Source: Uloborus plumipes
Taxonomy: Eukaryota > Arthropoda > Arachnida > Araneae > Uloboridae
DNA length: 64,000 nucleotides
Assembly: GCA_038373865.1 (NCBI GenBank)
Contig: JAXGGA010002335.1
Location: 60,765 to 124,764 of the forward strand
Direction: 5' to 3'
Below the pieces are notes generated by a model. It made no database searches and was not told the origin of the DNA. It saw only the letters and a list, made by a program, of their open reading frames with translations. The position numbers and the translations under genes were made by a program. This document shows positions 1 to 11,799 of the stretch, one piece after another (position 1 is the first letter of the stretch; each line of letters begins with the position of its first letter).

Positions 1-1650
1 ACAAAGCACTTTAAGGGTGAAACGTAGTAGCACTAGTGGCACCCCCTGAGGTTTGCCTATTTGGCTCCATGTGGCACTTTACATGGGCACCCATAAGGGG
101 GGGGGGGGCAAGGGGGGGCTCGAGCCCCCCCTTGGAAATTGGTACTTTTTTTTGCTTTCAGTACTATTTATGCGGAAAACATTTCTTCTTCAACCATCAA
201 TGAATAAGTTATTAAAAATGCCAAATTTTAATAACTCTTAATCTGCACTGAAAGCGCCTTCAGAATTATAACATTGTGTCTCTTCCTACATTCTTCCATA
301 GAAAAACAAAGACAGATTCGCGTATGTCAACTGACAAAAGCATTTGCATGGGAAACTCCCCCATGTCTGCGGACTAGCGGTTACGATAAAGAGTGGGCTG
401 ATCTGAAGATGGCTAGACAACGCGGCATTTTTTGGCATTTAGAAAAAAAAAAAAAAAAACTTTTTTTTCTGTTTTACATTACAAAACATTTCGGGTTTCG
501 GGGGGGGGAGGAGACGGGCCCAGGCCTGTTCTAGAGTCTTTGAAAATCATTAAATACCTTTTTGAAACTCCTTGAAAAATGTTTCAATTACATTTCTTTT
601 CGAATAAATAAATTATGAATGAACTGAATGATCTGAATATTACGCTTTCGCTAATCATTTTTTAAATCTATGCACTATTTCTTTTAAAGGATTTTATGCG
701 TTTTATACTATTGGTCATTTTTTATTATTAAGTGCTGTTTCAGGCGATGAGTTGGGAAACTGATCAAAAACTACTATGTAACTAAACTGAAATCCGATGT
801 AAGCAAGTGATGTCGTGTTTATCTTTTCTCCTCCCTTGTTCTTCCTGTCTGTCGATTAAAGTTAATCGTTTGTTAAACTACAAAAAAGAAAAAAAAATAT
901 TTCGATTGATCTTAATTTACAAAAGAATGCAGAACATTTAAAAAAATTTTGCTTAACTATTTTCCAACGTATTTTGAAGTCCAAATTGCCCCATACAAGG
1001 CCTCATAATGCAAAATTGGAAAACTTTTTTTCCAAAATTTCCCCGGGGGAGGGACCCCCAAAATTACGAATACTCTACCCCACTTGAAAGAGTTCATTGC
1101 ATCTTTCTTTTGATACCCCTACCCCAATAAAAGTCAGAACAAACAATTAACAAAAAAAAAAAAAAAACGCACAAGAAAACAGCAGGGGGACGGAGGAATC
1201 AGTAAGAAAAAGACTCATAACACACAAAAAAGTGTGCGTTCGGCCATTGTGCGAAGTAGGCCCTTCCCGTAATTTTTTTCTGAATGCGGCCTAGCGACGC
1301 ACATGCATTATCTGTAAGCGGTCAAAATGTGTTTAGTAATCTCAAAAAGAATTTCGTCAGAGTAAATTACGAAAATTTATTACTTAATGAGTCTAGTATT
1401 TTCATATTCTTAGTAAATCAAACACACACACACATTTTTATATCTTCTAACTGTAAACTATGAGGAAAATATCTGACCCCCCCCCCCCCTTAAGATTTCG
1501 CATATGGGCGCCCATGGCACTTTAAGGAACCAAATGGCATCTTCAAGGGTGCCAAAGAGAGTCAAGTCACCCTTTCGGGGTTTGCCGCGGGTGCTACAAC
1601 GTTTCACCCTTAAAGGCACCTTGTGCAACCTGCCCAAGTAGCACACTTCG
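1..1650. mobile_element. Inverted-repeat element, left end cut by the window
   Basis: Bases about 8-110 and 1484-1640 are diverged inverted copies of each other. Both carry TTTAAGGGTGAAACGT near the outer end, then a GTAGCAC motif, a GGCACTTTA/TAAAGTGCC segment and a run of G or C at the inner end (about 99-108 and 1481-1491). The interior (about 540-1260) is a diverged relative of 33190-33850. No transposase reading frame is visible, so this is probably a non-autonomous DNA transposon of unknown superfamily. The left terminus, and any target duplication, may lie outside the window. Confidence 0.5.
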
Positions 1651-2068
1651 TTTTTTAAAGGTTGTAAAATGGTTATTAACGTTGTAACAGCCGTTTAAAA
1701 ACGTTTAAAGGTTATTTGTGCTACCTGGGTGTAGTTTTAACAGTGCAGAACGTAATTTTTGCATACAAATGCTTTTAAGGGGACCAGGTAAGGAAATTTT
1801 GACCAAAAATTCGATTTTTACTTTTTAAAATTATTACAAAGTTTAAACTTTCCTCTTTCCAACCTTATGTCACAATTTCTTATCAAAAAAAAAAAAAAAA
1901 CAGAAGCATCAGAACTTTTTACTCTTTCAAAAGCATTTGACCGTGTTCATCACATGAATGAAATCTTTAAATGCGTTTTTCTTGAAAAGTGAGTTTTTCA
2001 TGTTCCCTTTCCTCGATATCTATCAAACTTATATGGCCAATTTTTTAATGACGCTTACATTATGTACC

Positions 2069-2259
2069 TATACTACACTGCAACGTTTCTTGACAAAAAC
2101 CCCGTGACGTTTGCGTGACGTTAGCCTATGAAAAACGAGCTAGATAAAACGTCACAGCCTATTTGGCGAATTAGAGGAAACCGCTCACTGCTTGTGAGCT
2201 CTTATTGGCTCCGCCCGTAGTGACGTTCAGTGTCGAGTTAAAAGTTGCTGTGTAGTATA
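2069..2259. mobile_element. Short MITE with TATACTACAC termini
   Basis: The ends are TATACTACACTGCAACGTTT at 2069 and its near reverse complement ending at 2259 (AAAAGTTGCTGTGTAGTATA). The length of about 190 bp and lack of coding potential fit a MITE, probably with a TA target site. Inside are four CRE-like TGACGT/ACGTCA hexamers near 2105, 2116, 2149 and 2221. Confidence 0.6.
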
Positions 2260-2766
2260 GTTTTTTACATTTTAACTCGACGATTTGACGATTTATTCAT
2301 AATTTTTTTTTATGGAATCAAAAGTCATCAAAAATGCTCAATTAAAAGTGGTTTTCAGTAAAATATTATATACATAATTTTATTTCCACATAGAAAGAAA
2401 AAGACGTGTTAAAGTATGTAAAACATGCTATTCTAACATGTATAAAAAGTTCTTAGCTCTGTCTTTCCCATTTCCGAAAAAAAAAAGCTACATAAAGTTA
2501 TGGCATCTGCCCCTTGACTATGAGGCGAGATGTTACGCATCAGAAGAACTTGAAAGTTGCATACAAATGTTTTTGAACCTTTACATATTTGAAGCGGTGA
2601 GTAACCGCCCCTAAGCAAGGGCCAAGGCTGCTTTATACCCGAGCTCTGCCTTAAAATTCACGAGTTGTATCGTACCAAGTGCGGTCGCTCGCTGGTCTAA
2701 TTTCACATTAGCTACCAGTTTTTTTTTTTTTTTTTTGGCTCTCTTTGCTCTAGAGGATTTTTTCCT

Positions 2767-2851
2767 CCAACTCGGTTACTTTCGTATTCCATGCTGATGA
2801 GTGCATAATAAGCACGAAACTGCAGTCCATGGATCGAAATAAGCGAGTTGG
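2767..2851 (+). ncRNA. Type I hammerhead ribozyme fold
   Basis: All conserved hammerhead parts occur in order. Stem I 5' strand is TCCATG (2788-2793). The core CTGATGA is at 2794-2800. Stem II is GTGC (2801-2804), loop ATAATAA and GCAC (2812-2815). GAAA is at 2816-2819. A minimal stem III is CTGCAG (2820-2825). The cleavage triplet GTC (2825-2827) is followed by the stem I 3' strand CATGGA (2828-2833), which pairs exactly with TCCATG. Stem I continues outward to an exact 8-bp pair, CCAACTCG (2767-2774) with CGAGTTGG (2844-2851), with near-complementary sequence between. Very short stem III type I hammerheads are known from Penelope-like elements and metazoan retrozymes, so this is probably part of such a retroelement. 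Self-cleavage is inferred, not shown. Confidence 0.85.
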
Positions 2852-2873
2852 CGTTGTATTGCATCTTTACATA

Positions 2874-4231
2874 CAGTGAAACTTCGATAAGTCGAACTTC
2901 GATGAGCCGAAAACTGCGATAAGCCGTAGTGAATATGTATTCCCGTCTCGCTGAATGGAGAATTAATGTTATTTATTTTCGATGTGTCGAATTTCTTTAA
3001 GCCGAAATATTCGATAAGCCGAATTTTATCCCATGATCCTCAATGAATTTTCCATGCTAAAGTAACTCTTTAAGTCGAAATAGTTTTTTCGTGGACAAAT
3101 ACGTAGTGAGAAAAGAAAAAAAAAAGTCGGCGCCACTGCAAGGCATCCAAAAGGCGTCTAGACCAGTGGTTGGAAAAACTACATTTTTTTTTTTTTTTTT
3201 TGTAGCGAACTCCAACTACAACTACTTTTTTTTAAATGTAGCGACTACAAACTACTTTTGAATTGTAGTCACTACTTTGCTACTTTTTAAAAAATAAATA
3301 AAAAGCATACACCGTTTGAGGATTGACCGAAAAAATTCGAAATGTGGTTTACATTAATAAATTAACTCAATTAAATGTGGAATAGAACTAGGAATTGTCT
3401 TTAAATTTATTTGTGAATTTTTCTTTTTGTTCCTTTTTTTTTTTGCTAAAATTTGTACTTTTTAGATTTTTTTTTACAATTTTTACGAATATTCGCCACA
3501 AGAAAGGATTCAAAAATTGAAAGAATTCGACCTTCAATTTTTTTTTTCTTGCCATTGAATATTTAGGATCATGAAAATTATTTGAAGGAATGCCAGATAA
3601 ACCCAATGACATCAAACAGATGGAATGTATTTCGTCAAAATGATGTATCTCGGATCAGATCATATTTATATGGTTCTTATTTTTCATTAAGTCCGCTGTG
3701 TACTCGTGCAAGATTTGTACGAGTACAGAATATAGAGGAAATTGAGCAGGTAATCAAATTACCTTCAATCCGAGATGCAAGAGAAGCAGCAGATTTACTG
3801 CGTGTTTTTGTAGAATCCCGACCTAATGCTCCCGACTCTATCTGTCATGCTTTAAAAATATCTGAGGACTATTTGTTGAAAGAACAAATTTTTTCTCAGA
3901 AACAATGTTTAATTAAAGATTTAAAAAAAAAAAAAATGCAGATATTCTTGGTGAGTCAAAATTGTTATATTATGCATAAAAATTAGAATTTGTTTTCCAA
4001 ACTATAAAAACTTTTGAATTTAATTACATTATACGTTAATTATTCCAATTATACGTATAATATTTTTGGTACATTATTATGTCACTTTTTTATCACATTA
4101 TTCATTTATTACATTAATGGTAGTATTTTTGTTTATTCTATGGTTTTCCTGTCCTTTTCGATAACCCGAATTTTTGATAACTCGAATTCTTTTTGCTCTC
4201 CCTGCAACTTCGACTTATCGAAGTTTCACTG
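2874..4231 (+). mobile_element. Tigger/pogo-like Tc1-mariner element
   Basis: The termini are inverted repeats: CAGTGAAACTTCGATAAGTC from 2874 and its near-perfect complement ending CACTG at 4231 (ACTTATCGAAGTTTCACTG). TA lies on each side (2872-2873, 4232-4233), the duplication expected for this superfamily. Degenerate GATAAGTCGAA/GATAAGCCGAA motifs follow inside both ends. The 1.36 kb interior keeps one coding remnant (3582-3986), so the copy is probably inactive. It starts 22 bp after the hammerhead sequence and may have split that repeat. Confidence 0.8.
3582..3986 (+). pseudogene. Remnant of pogo/Tigger transposase C-terminus
   Basis: An open frame of about 134 codons lies inside the TA-flanked element. 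The part from about residue 50 to 95 (IEQVIKLPSIRDAREAADLL onward) is a plausible helical segment with the look of the region after the DDE catalytic domain in CENP-B/jerky/Tigger proteins. The N-terminal helix-turn-helix and catalytic DDE region are absent. The 3' part runs into an A-tract and is low complexity. The family assignment rests on position inside the element and general resemblance, not on a diagnostic motif. Confidence 0.4.
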
Positions 4232-4509
4232 TATATGGCTTGATATTACAGGGGAGACTGGGGCCAGTTGATACAGGATCAAGTAGGTATCAAGGCTTTA
4301 ACTTTACAGTGAGCATAAGCATAGAATAGAAAGTCTCTGAAGAATCAAACGACTTACACTTAAAAAGTGATAATAACACAACGTTGAAAATTTAAAATTA
4401 ACTGCATTATTTGCTTTTATTTCTAAGCACAAAGATATTTGTTGCTGACGAAAACTTGTTCGGCATACTTTCCCTTACCAGAGAGCTTGTCTTCTTTTCT
4501 CAAAAAGTA

Positions 4510-4655
4510 AGGGCCATGCTCCACATCGACGTAAAGCAGAAAAAATAGGCAGAAGCGTAAAATGGATTCAATGGTATTCCTATGGAAAGTACCCGGATTT
4601 TCGGTTTCTGCCTTCAGTTTCGATCGCGTTTTACGCTGATGTGGAGCATGGCCCT
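4510..4655. mobile_element. 146-bp MITE
   Basis: The ends are inverted copies of about 25 bp: AGGGCCATGCTCCACATC at 4510 and GATGTGGAGCATGGCCCT ending at 4655. No coding sequence. An A/T pair adjoins each end, but a target duplication cannot be assigned. Confidence 0.65.
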
Positions 4656-4754
4656 AATTCTTTCTTTCTTTCTTTTTTTTTTTTTTTTGAGCGATGACAA
4701 ATTGCTGTTCGTTTTCATTTTCGACCTCAGTTACCACGTGGTTCCTTTTTCAGG

Positions 4755-5205
4755 TTGACCCCGGAACACTGCAACAGAGCGTCTCAGTGCGGCACCTGCT
4801 GGGACGTCCACCGGCCCCTGCTGCTTGGGAATGGTGGCGCCCATGTCTTACACGCACACGACCACCTACACGTATATACACACACACGCGCACTCGTCAA
4901 CGCACATCTACCCACACACCTATCGCAATTCGTCTATGCATAAAACATAATTTGAATTCAAGATGTCAGAATTTAATTATTTTATTTATTTTTTTAAATT
5001 AATTTATATTTTTTAATTTATCTATTTATTTATTTTATTTCATTTTCTTTTTGCTTTCTGTGCACAAAAGTATATTTTTATGGTTTGCTTTCAACGTTTC
5101 AACGGTTGTAACAACTCAGTGTAAAACGATGTTATACACTTAGCAATGTCACCAAGTAATTATTGTATTATGTTTACCAAGATACTTACATTTTCTTTGA
5201 ATAAA
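4755..5205 (+). other. Possible terminal exon and poly(A) signal, weak
   Basis: A pyrimidine-rich stretch ending CTTTTTCAG (about 4745-4754) is followed by about 110 bp of markedly GC-rich sequence, a CA-rich microsatellite, and AATAAA at 5200-5205. Two frames stay open into the microsatellite. It could be the last exon and 3' UTR of a gene starting before the window, but no protein family is recognised and no upstream exon was seen. It may equally be repeat sequence. Confidence 0.2.
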
Positions 5206-5689
5206 AGACATGATTTTAGCTTGAAGAAGTTACTTCTGACTGTCCTCCCCCCCCCCTCCCCACATTTTTAAATTATAGTAATGGTTTTGTTTTTATCAAG
5301 CTGATACACCACACATTCTTACAAATTTTGTGGCATTTTTCCTTTTTCCAAAAATGCTTAGAAATGAAAAAAAAAAACTCAAATTCACCTTTATTTTCCA
5401 TTATTTCCGGCGATTTGCTGTTTTCTCAACTCATCCTGAGAAAAGTATAGAACACTTTGCTCCAAAAATTAAGTCCGTAATAGAGCAAACATTCAAACCT
5501 CTTCAGCAAAAAAAAAAAAAAAAAATTCAAAAATATGCAATAGTTTTTTTTTAATATAATTTTTCAATTAAAAATAAAATTAATTGAAATATTTTCACCG
5601 CTAAATAAAAGGCATCTGATTTTATTTTCTCAGTTTCAATGGTTTAATTCGCAGCTCCAGACATTTGATATGCAACCTTGAAAAGCCCG

Positions 5690-5870
5690 TCAGTAAGAGG
5701 ATGTGGTGGGTGGGTCAATTGCCCTCTCCTTTCCCGACTTTGAGAATTCAAAAGTATTTACGTATAAGTGGACGTGGTTTCTGTTCCGATGAAATATGCA
5801 TTAAGTTTGCGTCCTTACACCCCCCTCCAGCCCTTGGAAAAATTTTAAAGACGGGCCTGCACTTTCCGGT
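5690..5870 (+). repeat. Dispersed repeat fragment, copy A
   Basis: Shares order and wording with 32225-32395: GGGTCAATT, a C-rich tract, CTTTGAGAA, TATTTAC-TATAAGT-G-CGTGG, GATGAAAT, then CCCC and a GGAAAAA-TT motif. Class unknown; no ends could be defined. Confidence 0.5.
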
Positions 5871-6767
5871 GATTTCAGAAATAAGCGAAAGAGATGAAGC
5901 AATTAAGCGTGGAGAACGCTTTAATAGTTTATTTGAGTTGTAAATTATGCTTTCTGTAAATTTAGGGAAAAAAAAGACATTTTACTTTTCAAAATAGGAA
6001 AGAAAACGTTTTTCTTCTTTTAAAATTCTAGCAAGCATTATTCTGCTCTCTGTAGCCAAAAACAAAATTCCTTTTTAATATTTTTAAAACGATCTCGATC
6101 ACGACTTGCTTATTAACCCATTAATACCCGACATTTTTTTTCCAAAGATATTTTGTATACTGGTCACAAACAGTGTTTAATGGACAGGAAAAATAATAAA
6201 AAAAAAATATTGTGTACAAAATATTGTTTTTATTAAGGAAAGAAAAATCGTCCCTTAAGAGTTTCGATTGCCCCCAGAGGGGCAACTTTGTTTACTAAAT
6301 CTTTTTTCTGCCTACGATATAATATTTAAAAAGACTCTTTACAAGAAGAAAGAAAATCAGCAATTAACATAAACTGGGAAGCTGGGAATAACTTTGAAAA
6401 CTTAGCTTTTTTTCTTGAGATTGTGAACGGTGTAATTTTTGGTAAAGATCATATTAAAACTGCTACAGAACACACTTTACAATGGTTATGTGCTGTAATC
6501 TGTTTTTAACGAATTGAAACAATACCGAGGTACTAATTGAACACTATTATTTGGCGAAATGTTCATTTTGGGGAAATTCAGACCCTTTTTTTGGACCGTC
6601 CCTAAAACGAGACGCTAGGCATTAATGGGTTAAGTTGACCAGGGTTGATGTTTTTTTTTTTATTTTTCTGATTACCATGACAACAAAAATAAGTGTAGCT
6701 CGTTGCTCCATTCTGAAATTCATCTACTACAAAGCGTTGTCAAGCAACGTTTTCGAAGCATCCATCT

Positions 6768-7478
6768 CAGTGGCGTACCTATAGGGGGTGTTTTGGGGAC
6801 AACCCCCCCCCCACCCCCCGAAACGTTGGTCCAAAAATGCAAAAATGAGATGAAAAACTATAAAACTCCTAGAATAAAAAAGTACGATTCTCCAGCAAAT
6901 ATCATTGTGTTAAAGACTTCATTGCCACCCCCTCCCCTTCCCAGAATCATTGAGGATTGTCTTTTTTAGGAAATAATGTCAAAAATTTCCGGAGGTAGGC
7001 CTCTAAACCTCCGATTATGATCGAAATTCGTCTGAAATTGCGTTTCTGGAACTGAAATTTCGAAAAAATCGCTGGGAAGAATTTCTGTATCCTATTACTA
7101 TTTTCTTTCACATTATTTAAAATGGCCGGCAATCGTGTTTTACTGACTGAGGAAGAGATCGAACATCACTAAGATAGTCTAGAATGGAGTTTTTAGAGAT
7201 ACAATTTATGAAAATTTCCGGGGGCGAACTCCCGGACCCCCCTTTCCTTTTTCTGCAGTAATATTTCTTTACTCTTTAAAAAGCTGTCCAGTTTTTCGGA
7301 CTTCGGAAGTGCGCATTTTCAAGCGCGTATTATATATATATACACATATACATCCATGCAAAGTGTGGGTAAAAAGGGGTTACTCCCCCCCCCCCGGCCG
7401 GCGTTTTTTAACCTCGTGACGATTTAGAATATAACACCCCCCCCCCGCCCCTGAAACCAACGAGTAGTTACGCCACTG
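6768..7478. mobile_element. hAT-type non-autonomous transposon
   Basis: Termini are CAGTGGCGTACCTA at 6768 and TAGTTACGCCACTG ending at 7478. They are imperfect inverted repeats of the CAGTGGCG type common in hAT elements. The flanks carry an 8-bp duplication with one difference, ATCCATCT (6760-6767) and ATTCATCT (7479-7486), the hAT length. The 711-bp interior has poly-C runs near both ends and no transposase. Confidence 0.8.
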
Positions 7479-7486
7479 ATTCATCT

Positions 7487-8836
7487 GCAATTCTTATACT
7501 TCTGATACGCTAATGAAACGAGACTTATTTCTTATAAGAATAGTTTATCTGTAAAATTTTTGGAAAAGATGGTTTACTTGGATTTTTTCTCGCTTTAATT
7601 AAAAATAAAAAAGGTTTCACATTTCCTTCTTCCTCCGTTAATATAAACGGCTGCTTATCACTGTTCACCTGCAACTGTAACTGCTAAATAAAAACATAAA
7701 TAAAACCCGTGAATGCCGCTGAAATTTTCTAAAAAATGTGCCTTGTGGAGTATAATTTAAAAATATTTAGCAACATAGAGTGTTTTGAAAAGGGTTTTAT
7801 GCATTCATTGCACGATAAATACTCTGTTGAGTTACATTGAAGTATCAAAAACCTTCCTACTGTCTTCCCATTTAATGAAGCAAGTAAAATTTCTGCACGG
7901 AATGCTATATATGGTTATTTGAAAGAAAAAGAAAATTAATTTCATTGTATGATTATAATGTTTCAAAATTGTGTATAATATTTTCAGTTAAAAATCCTTT
8001 ATTCCAATTGCATATCTAGACGGATATTTCTTTCTTTACCTTTTAAATACACATTGATTTGTTAGTCTTGTGTAAGACTTTTGTACGTGAATTTAATAGA
8101 ATTTAAGGTAGCATATGATTTTAGTTTATATATTCTTCTTTGGATCTTCTGACCTAGGGAAGTAAAATGAATTTTAATTCTTAAAGAACTTTAACACTTT
8201 CGTCTAAAGTATATAATATATCGTGTAGATGCTGGAGTACAATGTAATTTTCTGCACCATATATTTCATCCAGAAACGCCTAGATGGGAGGTTGTGGTGA
8301 CCTCCCCAAAATTCCATATGTCTTCTAATTCTGAAAATTTGGCGACATAGGCTGAATATTGCATTTTATAAATGCCCAAATGTCCCTTTTGAGTAGATGT
8401 GTGCATGCCCGTATTTTATCACTCGGCAAAATTTAGAGCTCCACTTGGCAAATTAAGAATTTCCACCCTCCCGAAATTAAGCTTGGGCCGTCCCTTGTTT
8501 TATCGGTTTATTTCCGAAAAGCATGAGCATTTTATTTTTATTAAATGGTAGACATCCAATTTTTAAAGAATTGCTTCATTCTCTGTCTCAACTGTCAATC
8601 TATTGTCTCAATTGTCAATCAATTTTGAAAATGCTAACAAGATGCTTTGATAAATCATAATGCCATTATATTTTTCCTGCTTGATGAGCATTTATATGTT
8701 TGATTCAATTGGTGAACAATTTTTGGTTTGTAATCTTCAGTGGAAAAGTAAAACTATGTAAGGGCATAATTTCGTTTTTAAAAGGCAGTAGTGGCAAAGT
8801 TTGCTAGTGCAAGAAATGACTAATTTCTTCTAAAAC
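7487..8836. other. No gene recognised
   Basis: AT-rich sequence with short ORFs only. No splice-framed exon, inverted repeat or known protein motif was recognised. Confidence 0.5.
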
Positions 8837-9208
8837 AGTTTCCAAAAGTGTGGTCCACGGACCCTCAAGGGTGCGGGAGCTAATGCCAGGGTGACTGCGA
8901 TACTATCCTGCTAAAAAGTAAAAAAACAGTTGACATTGAAGAATGAGTAACGGTATTTTCACTGAGCGAAAGCAAATTTATAGAGTAAAAATTCTCGTTT
9001 GCATACCTGCAGGGCGCATCAACACCCTCAGAACGCTTGAAGTGAACACATATTTAACACCTAATTTAGTTTTAAATAAACATTTGCTTAAATAGCTCAA
9101 AATATTAACGTTAAATAATGAAACCTACACAAGTGCTCAAAAAAATATACAGAACGATGAATAAATAAATTTGAAGAAGAAAACAAAAAAGCGTAGAAAC
9201 ATTTTAGA

Positions 9209-9239
<31 letters not shown>

Positions 9240-9332
9240 TAGAGTTGGGGGGGAGTGAGATCCTCAAAAGTTAGCAATTTTCAGGAGGGGGCTGTGGAGG
9301 TCTGGTCTTTGGGCACCTTTGTTCTATAGTGG
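8837..9332. mobile_element. Diverged hAT-like MITE
   Basis: The left end resembles the common hAT terminus (CAGTTTCCAAAAGTGTGGTC at 8837). The right end near 9332 contains a diverged inverted form (TCTTTGGGCACCTTTGTTCT). A T-run of about 27 and a G-rich tract lie inside. No clear 8-bp duplication was found, so boundaries are approximate. Confidence 0.4.
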
Positions 9333-9520
9333 AAAAAACCTGTCTGTAATCTAGAAGAAATAGGTTTGGAGGAAACTTATTTTAAGAATTTTCCATAATA
9401 TACCTGTATACTCCGCTTCCCCACCACCCTTCAACCTTCAACCAAATTTTCTTTCCTATTTTTAGGTAGTTTTTCATAAATTAACTGTAACACTTGCTTT
9501 ACAGTTCCAAAATGTAAAAA

Positions 9521-9686
9521 TAACAATAACTAACAAACTATAAGATATTTGAACCAATTTTCACTACCTTGTTTTCCTTTAGCTAGCTACTCATTCTGTT
9601 AAATAACAATAACTAACAAACTATAAGATATTTGAACCAATTTTCACTACCTTGTTTTCCTTTAGCTAGCTACTCATTCTGTTAAA
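9521..9686 (+). repeat. Exact 83-bp tandem duplication
   Basis: Bases 9521-9603 are repeated directly at 9604-9686 with no difference that I can see (TAACAATAACTAACAAACTA at each start). The identity suggests a recent duplication, or an assembly artefact. Confidence 0.9.
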
Positions 9687-11021
9687 TAACAATGCCACTA
9701 ACTAATCAGACCATATTTTTAGATAATCTTCTAACTTTGATCAATGTCTTGATTTGCGCTTAGGGGGTCAAGATTGTGATTTTGTATAAGTTTTTATAAC
9801 TTATTAGACATTAAAATTTTGCTTTCTTATTTTATTAGATGAAAATTATGAGTGGAAATTTTTAATATAGAACTTCAAGTCAACTGCTGAAATTCATGAA
9901 ATTTGTGTCCTAAAAGAGGTATGCCATACATGGAAGGTATTTCTTTTGATTTTTAAAATATCTTTCTCTTTCATCAAGTTATGTTTCGTTCAGTTCTATT
10001 GAAACAGATAAAAGAAAACAAATTCTTCATATAAGCAAATAGGTTTTGACTGATACACAGGCACTAAATGATTAAAAAGTTAGTAATCAGGATCTTGAAA
10101 ATAATTATGAGGAACACTCTGCTGCCCCCGTAGAGTTAGGGGAGGGGCTTGAGCTCCCTCAATAATTTGTGTGAATGTCTTTTTTTAAGAAGAATGGCAA
10201 GTGCTCTACTTGAGTACAATTTTTTTTTCCTTTACTTTTTCTTTTCTACTTGAGCAATGACAATTGTGTAGTTTAGTAGAATTTGTAGGCATAGGAAGGG
10301 GTTAAAGTTTTGATTTAATATTAGTTCTTGTTATTTATTTATTATTTATTTATTGTGTTCCTCATTTAGTTGTTGGCTTTTTGCAGTAGTCTCATGGAGT
10401 TTATTAGTCATCATTCAAATCTGCTTCTCAAGGAGCTCTTGAGGTGGTACCGAAACTATGAATGGACTCTCAGTTTTTCAGGTTGGTCCAATTCATTCTC
10501 ATGATAAGTTTCTTTAGTTGTGACTGTATAAAAACTAATTTACCGTACGAAATCTACTAATTATTATGTTTTTTAATTACTTATTTGTAGTAATATTAGC
10601 AGTGTTAGAAATAAGGATTCATTAGTCACATTTTACAACCCAAAATTTTGATTTGATGCCTAGATTTCCAACCCTAGGCACCAAATATGACACTTGAAGG
10701 TTTGAACAGGTTAAATTCATAAAAATGCATTCTATAAATTCTTTAAAAGTATTTGTTTCTGCATATTTTAGCATTTTTTAAATATGCTATTAGAAGTCTG
10801 AATCTTTTTTTTTTCTTCAGATAGATTTGTATATTTGATTAATTAATTAACAATGGCATTCATTTAAGTTAACCCAATCAAGATTGTTTGGCTATTGAGT
10901 TTTGATCAAAATCTCGTATCTTAGAAACTTTCTTAAGTATTCATAAAACCATTCAACCCAGGAGTTTGATTTTTTTTCCTTTTGAGGTATGTTTTCAGGT
11001 TAGTTTTATCTAAGTGAAAAA
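9687..11021. other. No gene recognised
   Basis: AT-rich and non-coding as far as can be read. Nothing with splice sites or family motifs. A few TTTATTTA runs occur near 10330. Confidence 0.5.
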
Positions 11022-11799
11022 TCTACTTATATTAAAAACTGAGTATCTTTCTATCTATCTATGTCACGCTTCTTTCTCCTGAACGCCAATGAACTGAAAG
11101 TCGAGCCAGGTACCGATAGATAGGTAATTTTTCAGGCTTCATTAGTTTCAATCTATATGATTATACGATTTTAATTAGCGAAGATATCAATTAATAAGTA
11201 GTCAAGTTTAAAGCGATTAAGCCTAATAAATGATTAAATATGAAATCCATTCTTGCAAACAGTCGTTGCTATGAAACAGAGATAACAATGATAATGAGAA
11301 TTTTGAATGAAGGCTTAACTAAATCAAACACGAAACTCATAAGCGGGCCACTTACGTGGTATTTTTATCGCTAGCTACTGGTAATATTTTGAAACATTTA
11401 TTTGTTGAAGAGCCATCTACTTATATTAAAAACTGAGTATTTATGTCTGCTTTTTTAATTTGAGCTAGCTGAACTTACTGAAACTTTCCTCACTATCTTG
11501 AAGGCGCGAAGCATCTTAATAATTCGAATTATTTTTTTATATGGGAAAAAAGTAAAGGCGTGAAGCGCTTGTTAGCGAGCCGCCTTGGTGGGGAGTAGTT
11601 TCTTGAAATTTTCCTCACTACTTTCAAGGCACGAAGTGTCCGTGCAACGCCGGGCCAAGTGCGTGGTATGTCTTGAAATCGAATGAATATTAAATTATAT
11701 CAAATAATATAACTTAAGAATGAGGTAAAAGTTGGGTGGCGGGGGGACGTTATGCATCAACATGCCGCAGGAAGCTAATCTAGCTGCCCTGGCAGCTAG
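11022..11799 (+). mobile_element. Helitron-like non-autonomous element, copy 1
   Basis: Begins with TC after A (A|TCTACTTATATTAAAAACTG) and ends with a perfect hairpin plus CTAG before T (CTAGCTGCC-CT-GGCAGCTAG at 11780-11799). These are the Helitron hallmarks: 5' TC, a 3' hairpin with CTRR, insertion between A and T, and no target duplication. A second 5'-end-like copy lies inside at 11415 (ATCTACTTATATTAAAAACT). No Rep/helicase coding is present. Confidence 0.75.

Noticed and set aside
4694..5002. 102-codon ORF with Thr/Arg/His-rich end
   Set aside because: Its C-terminal half translates a CA/CG microsatellite; kept only as a weak possible terminal exon.
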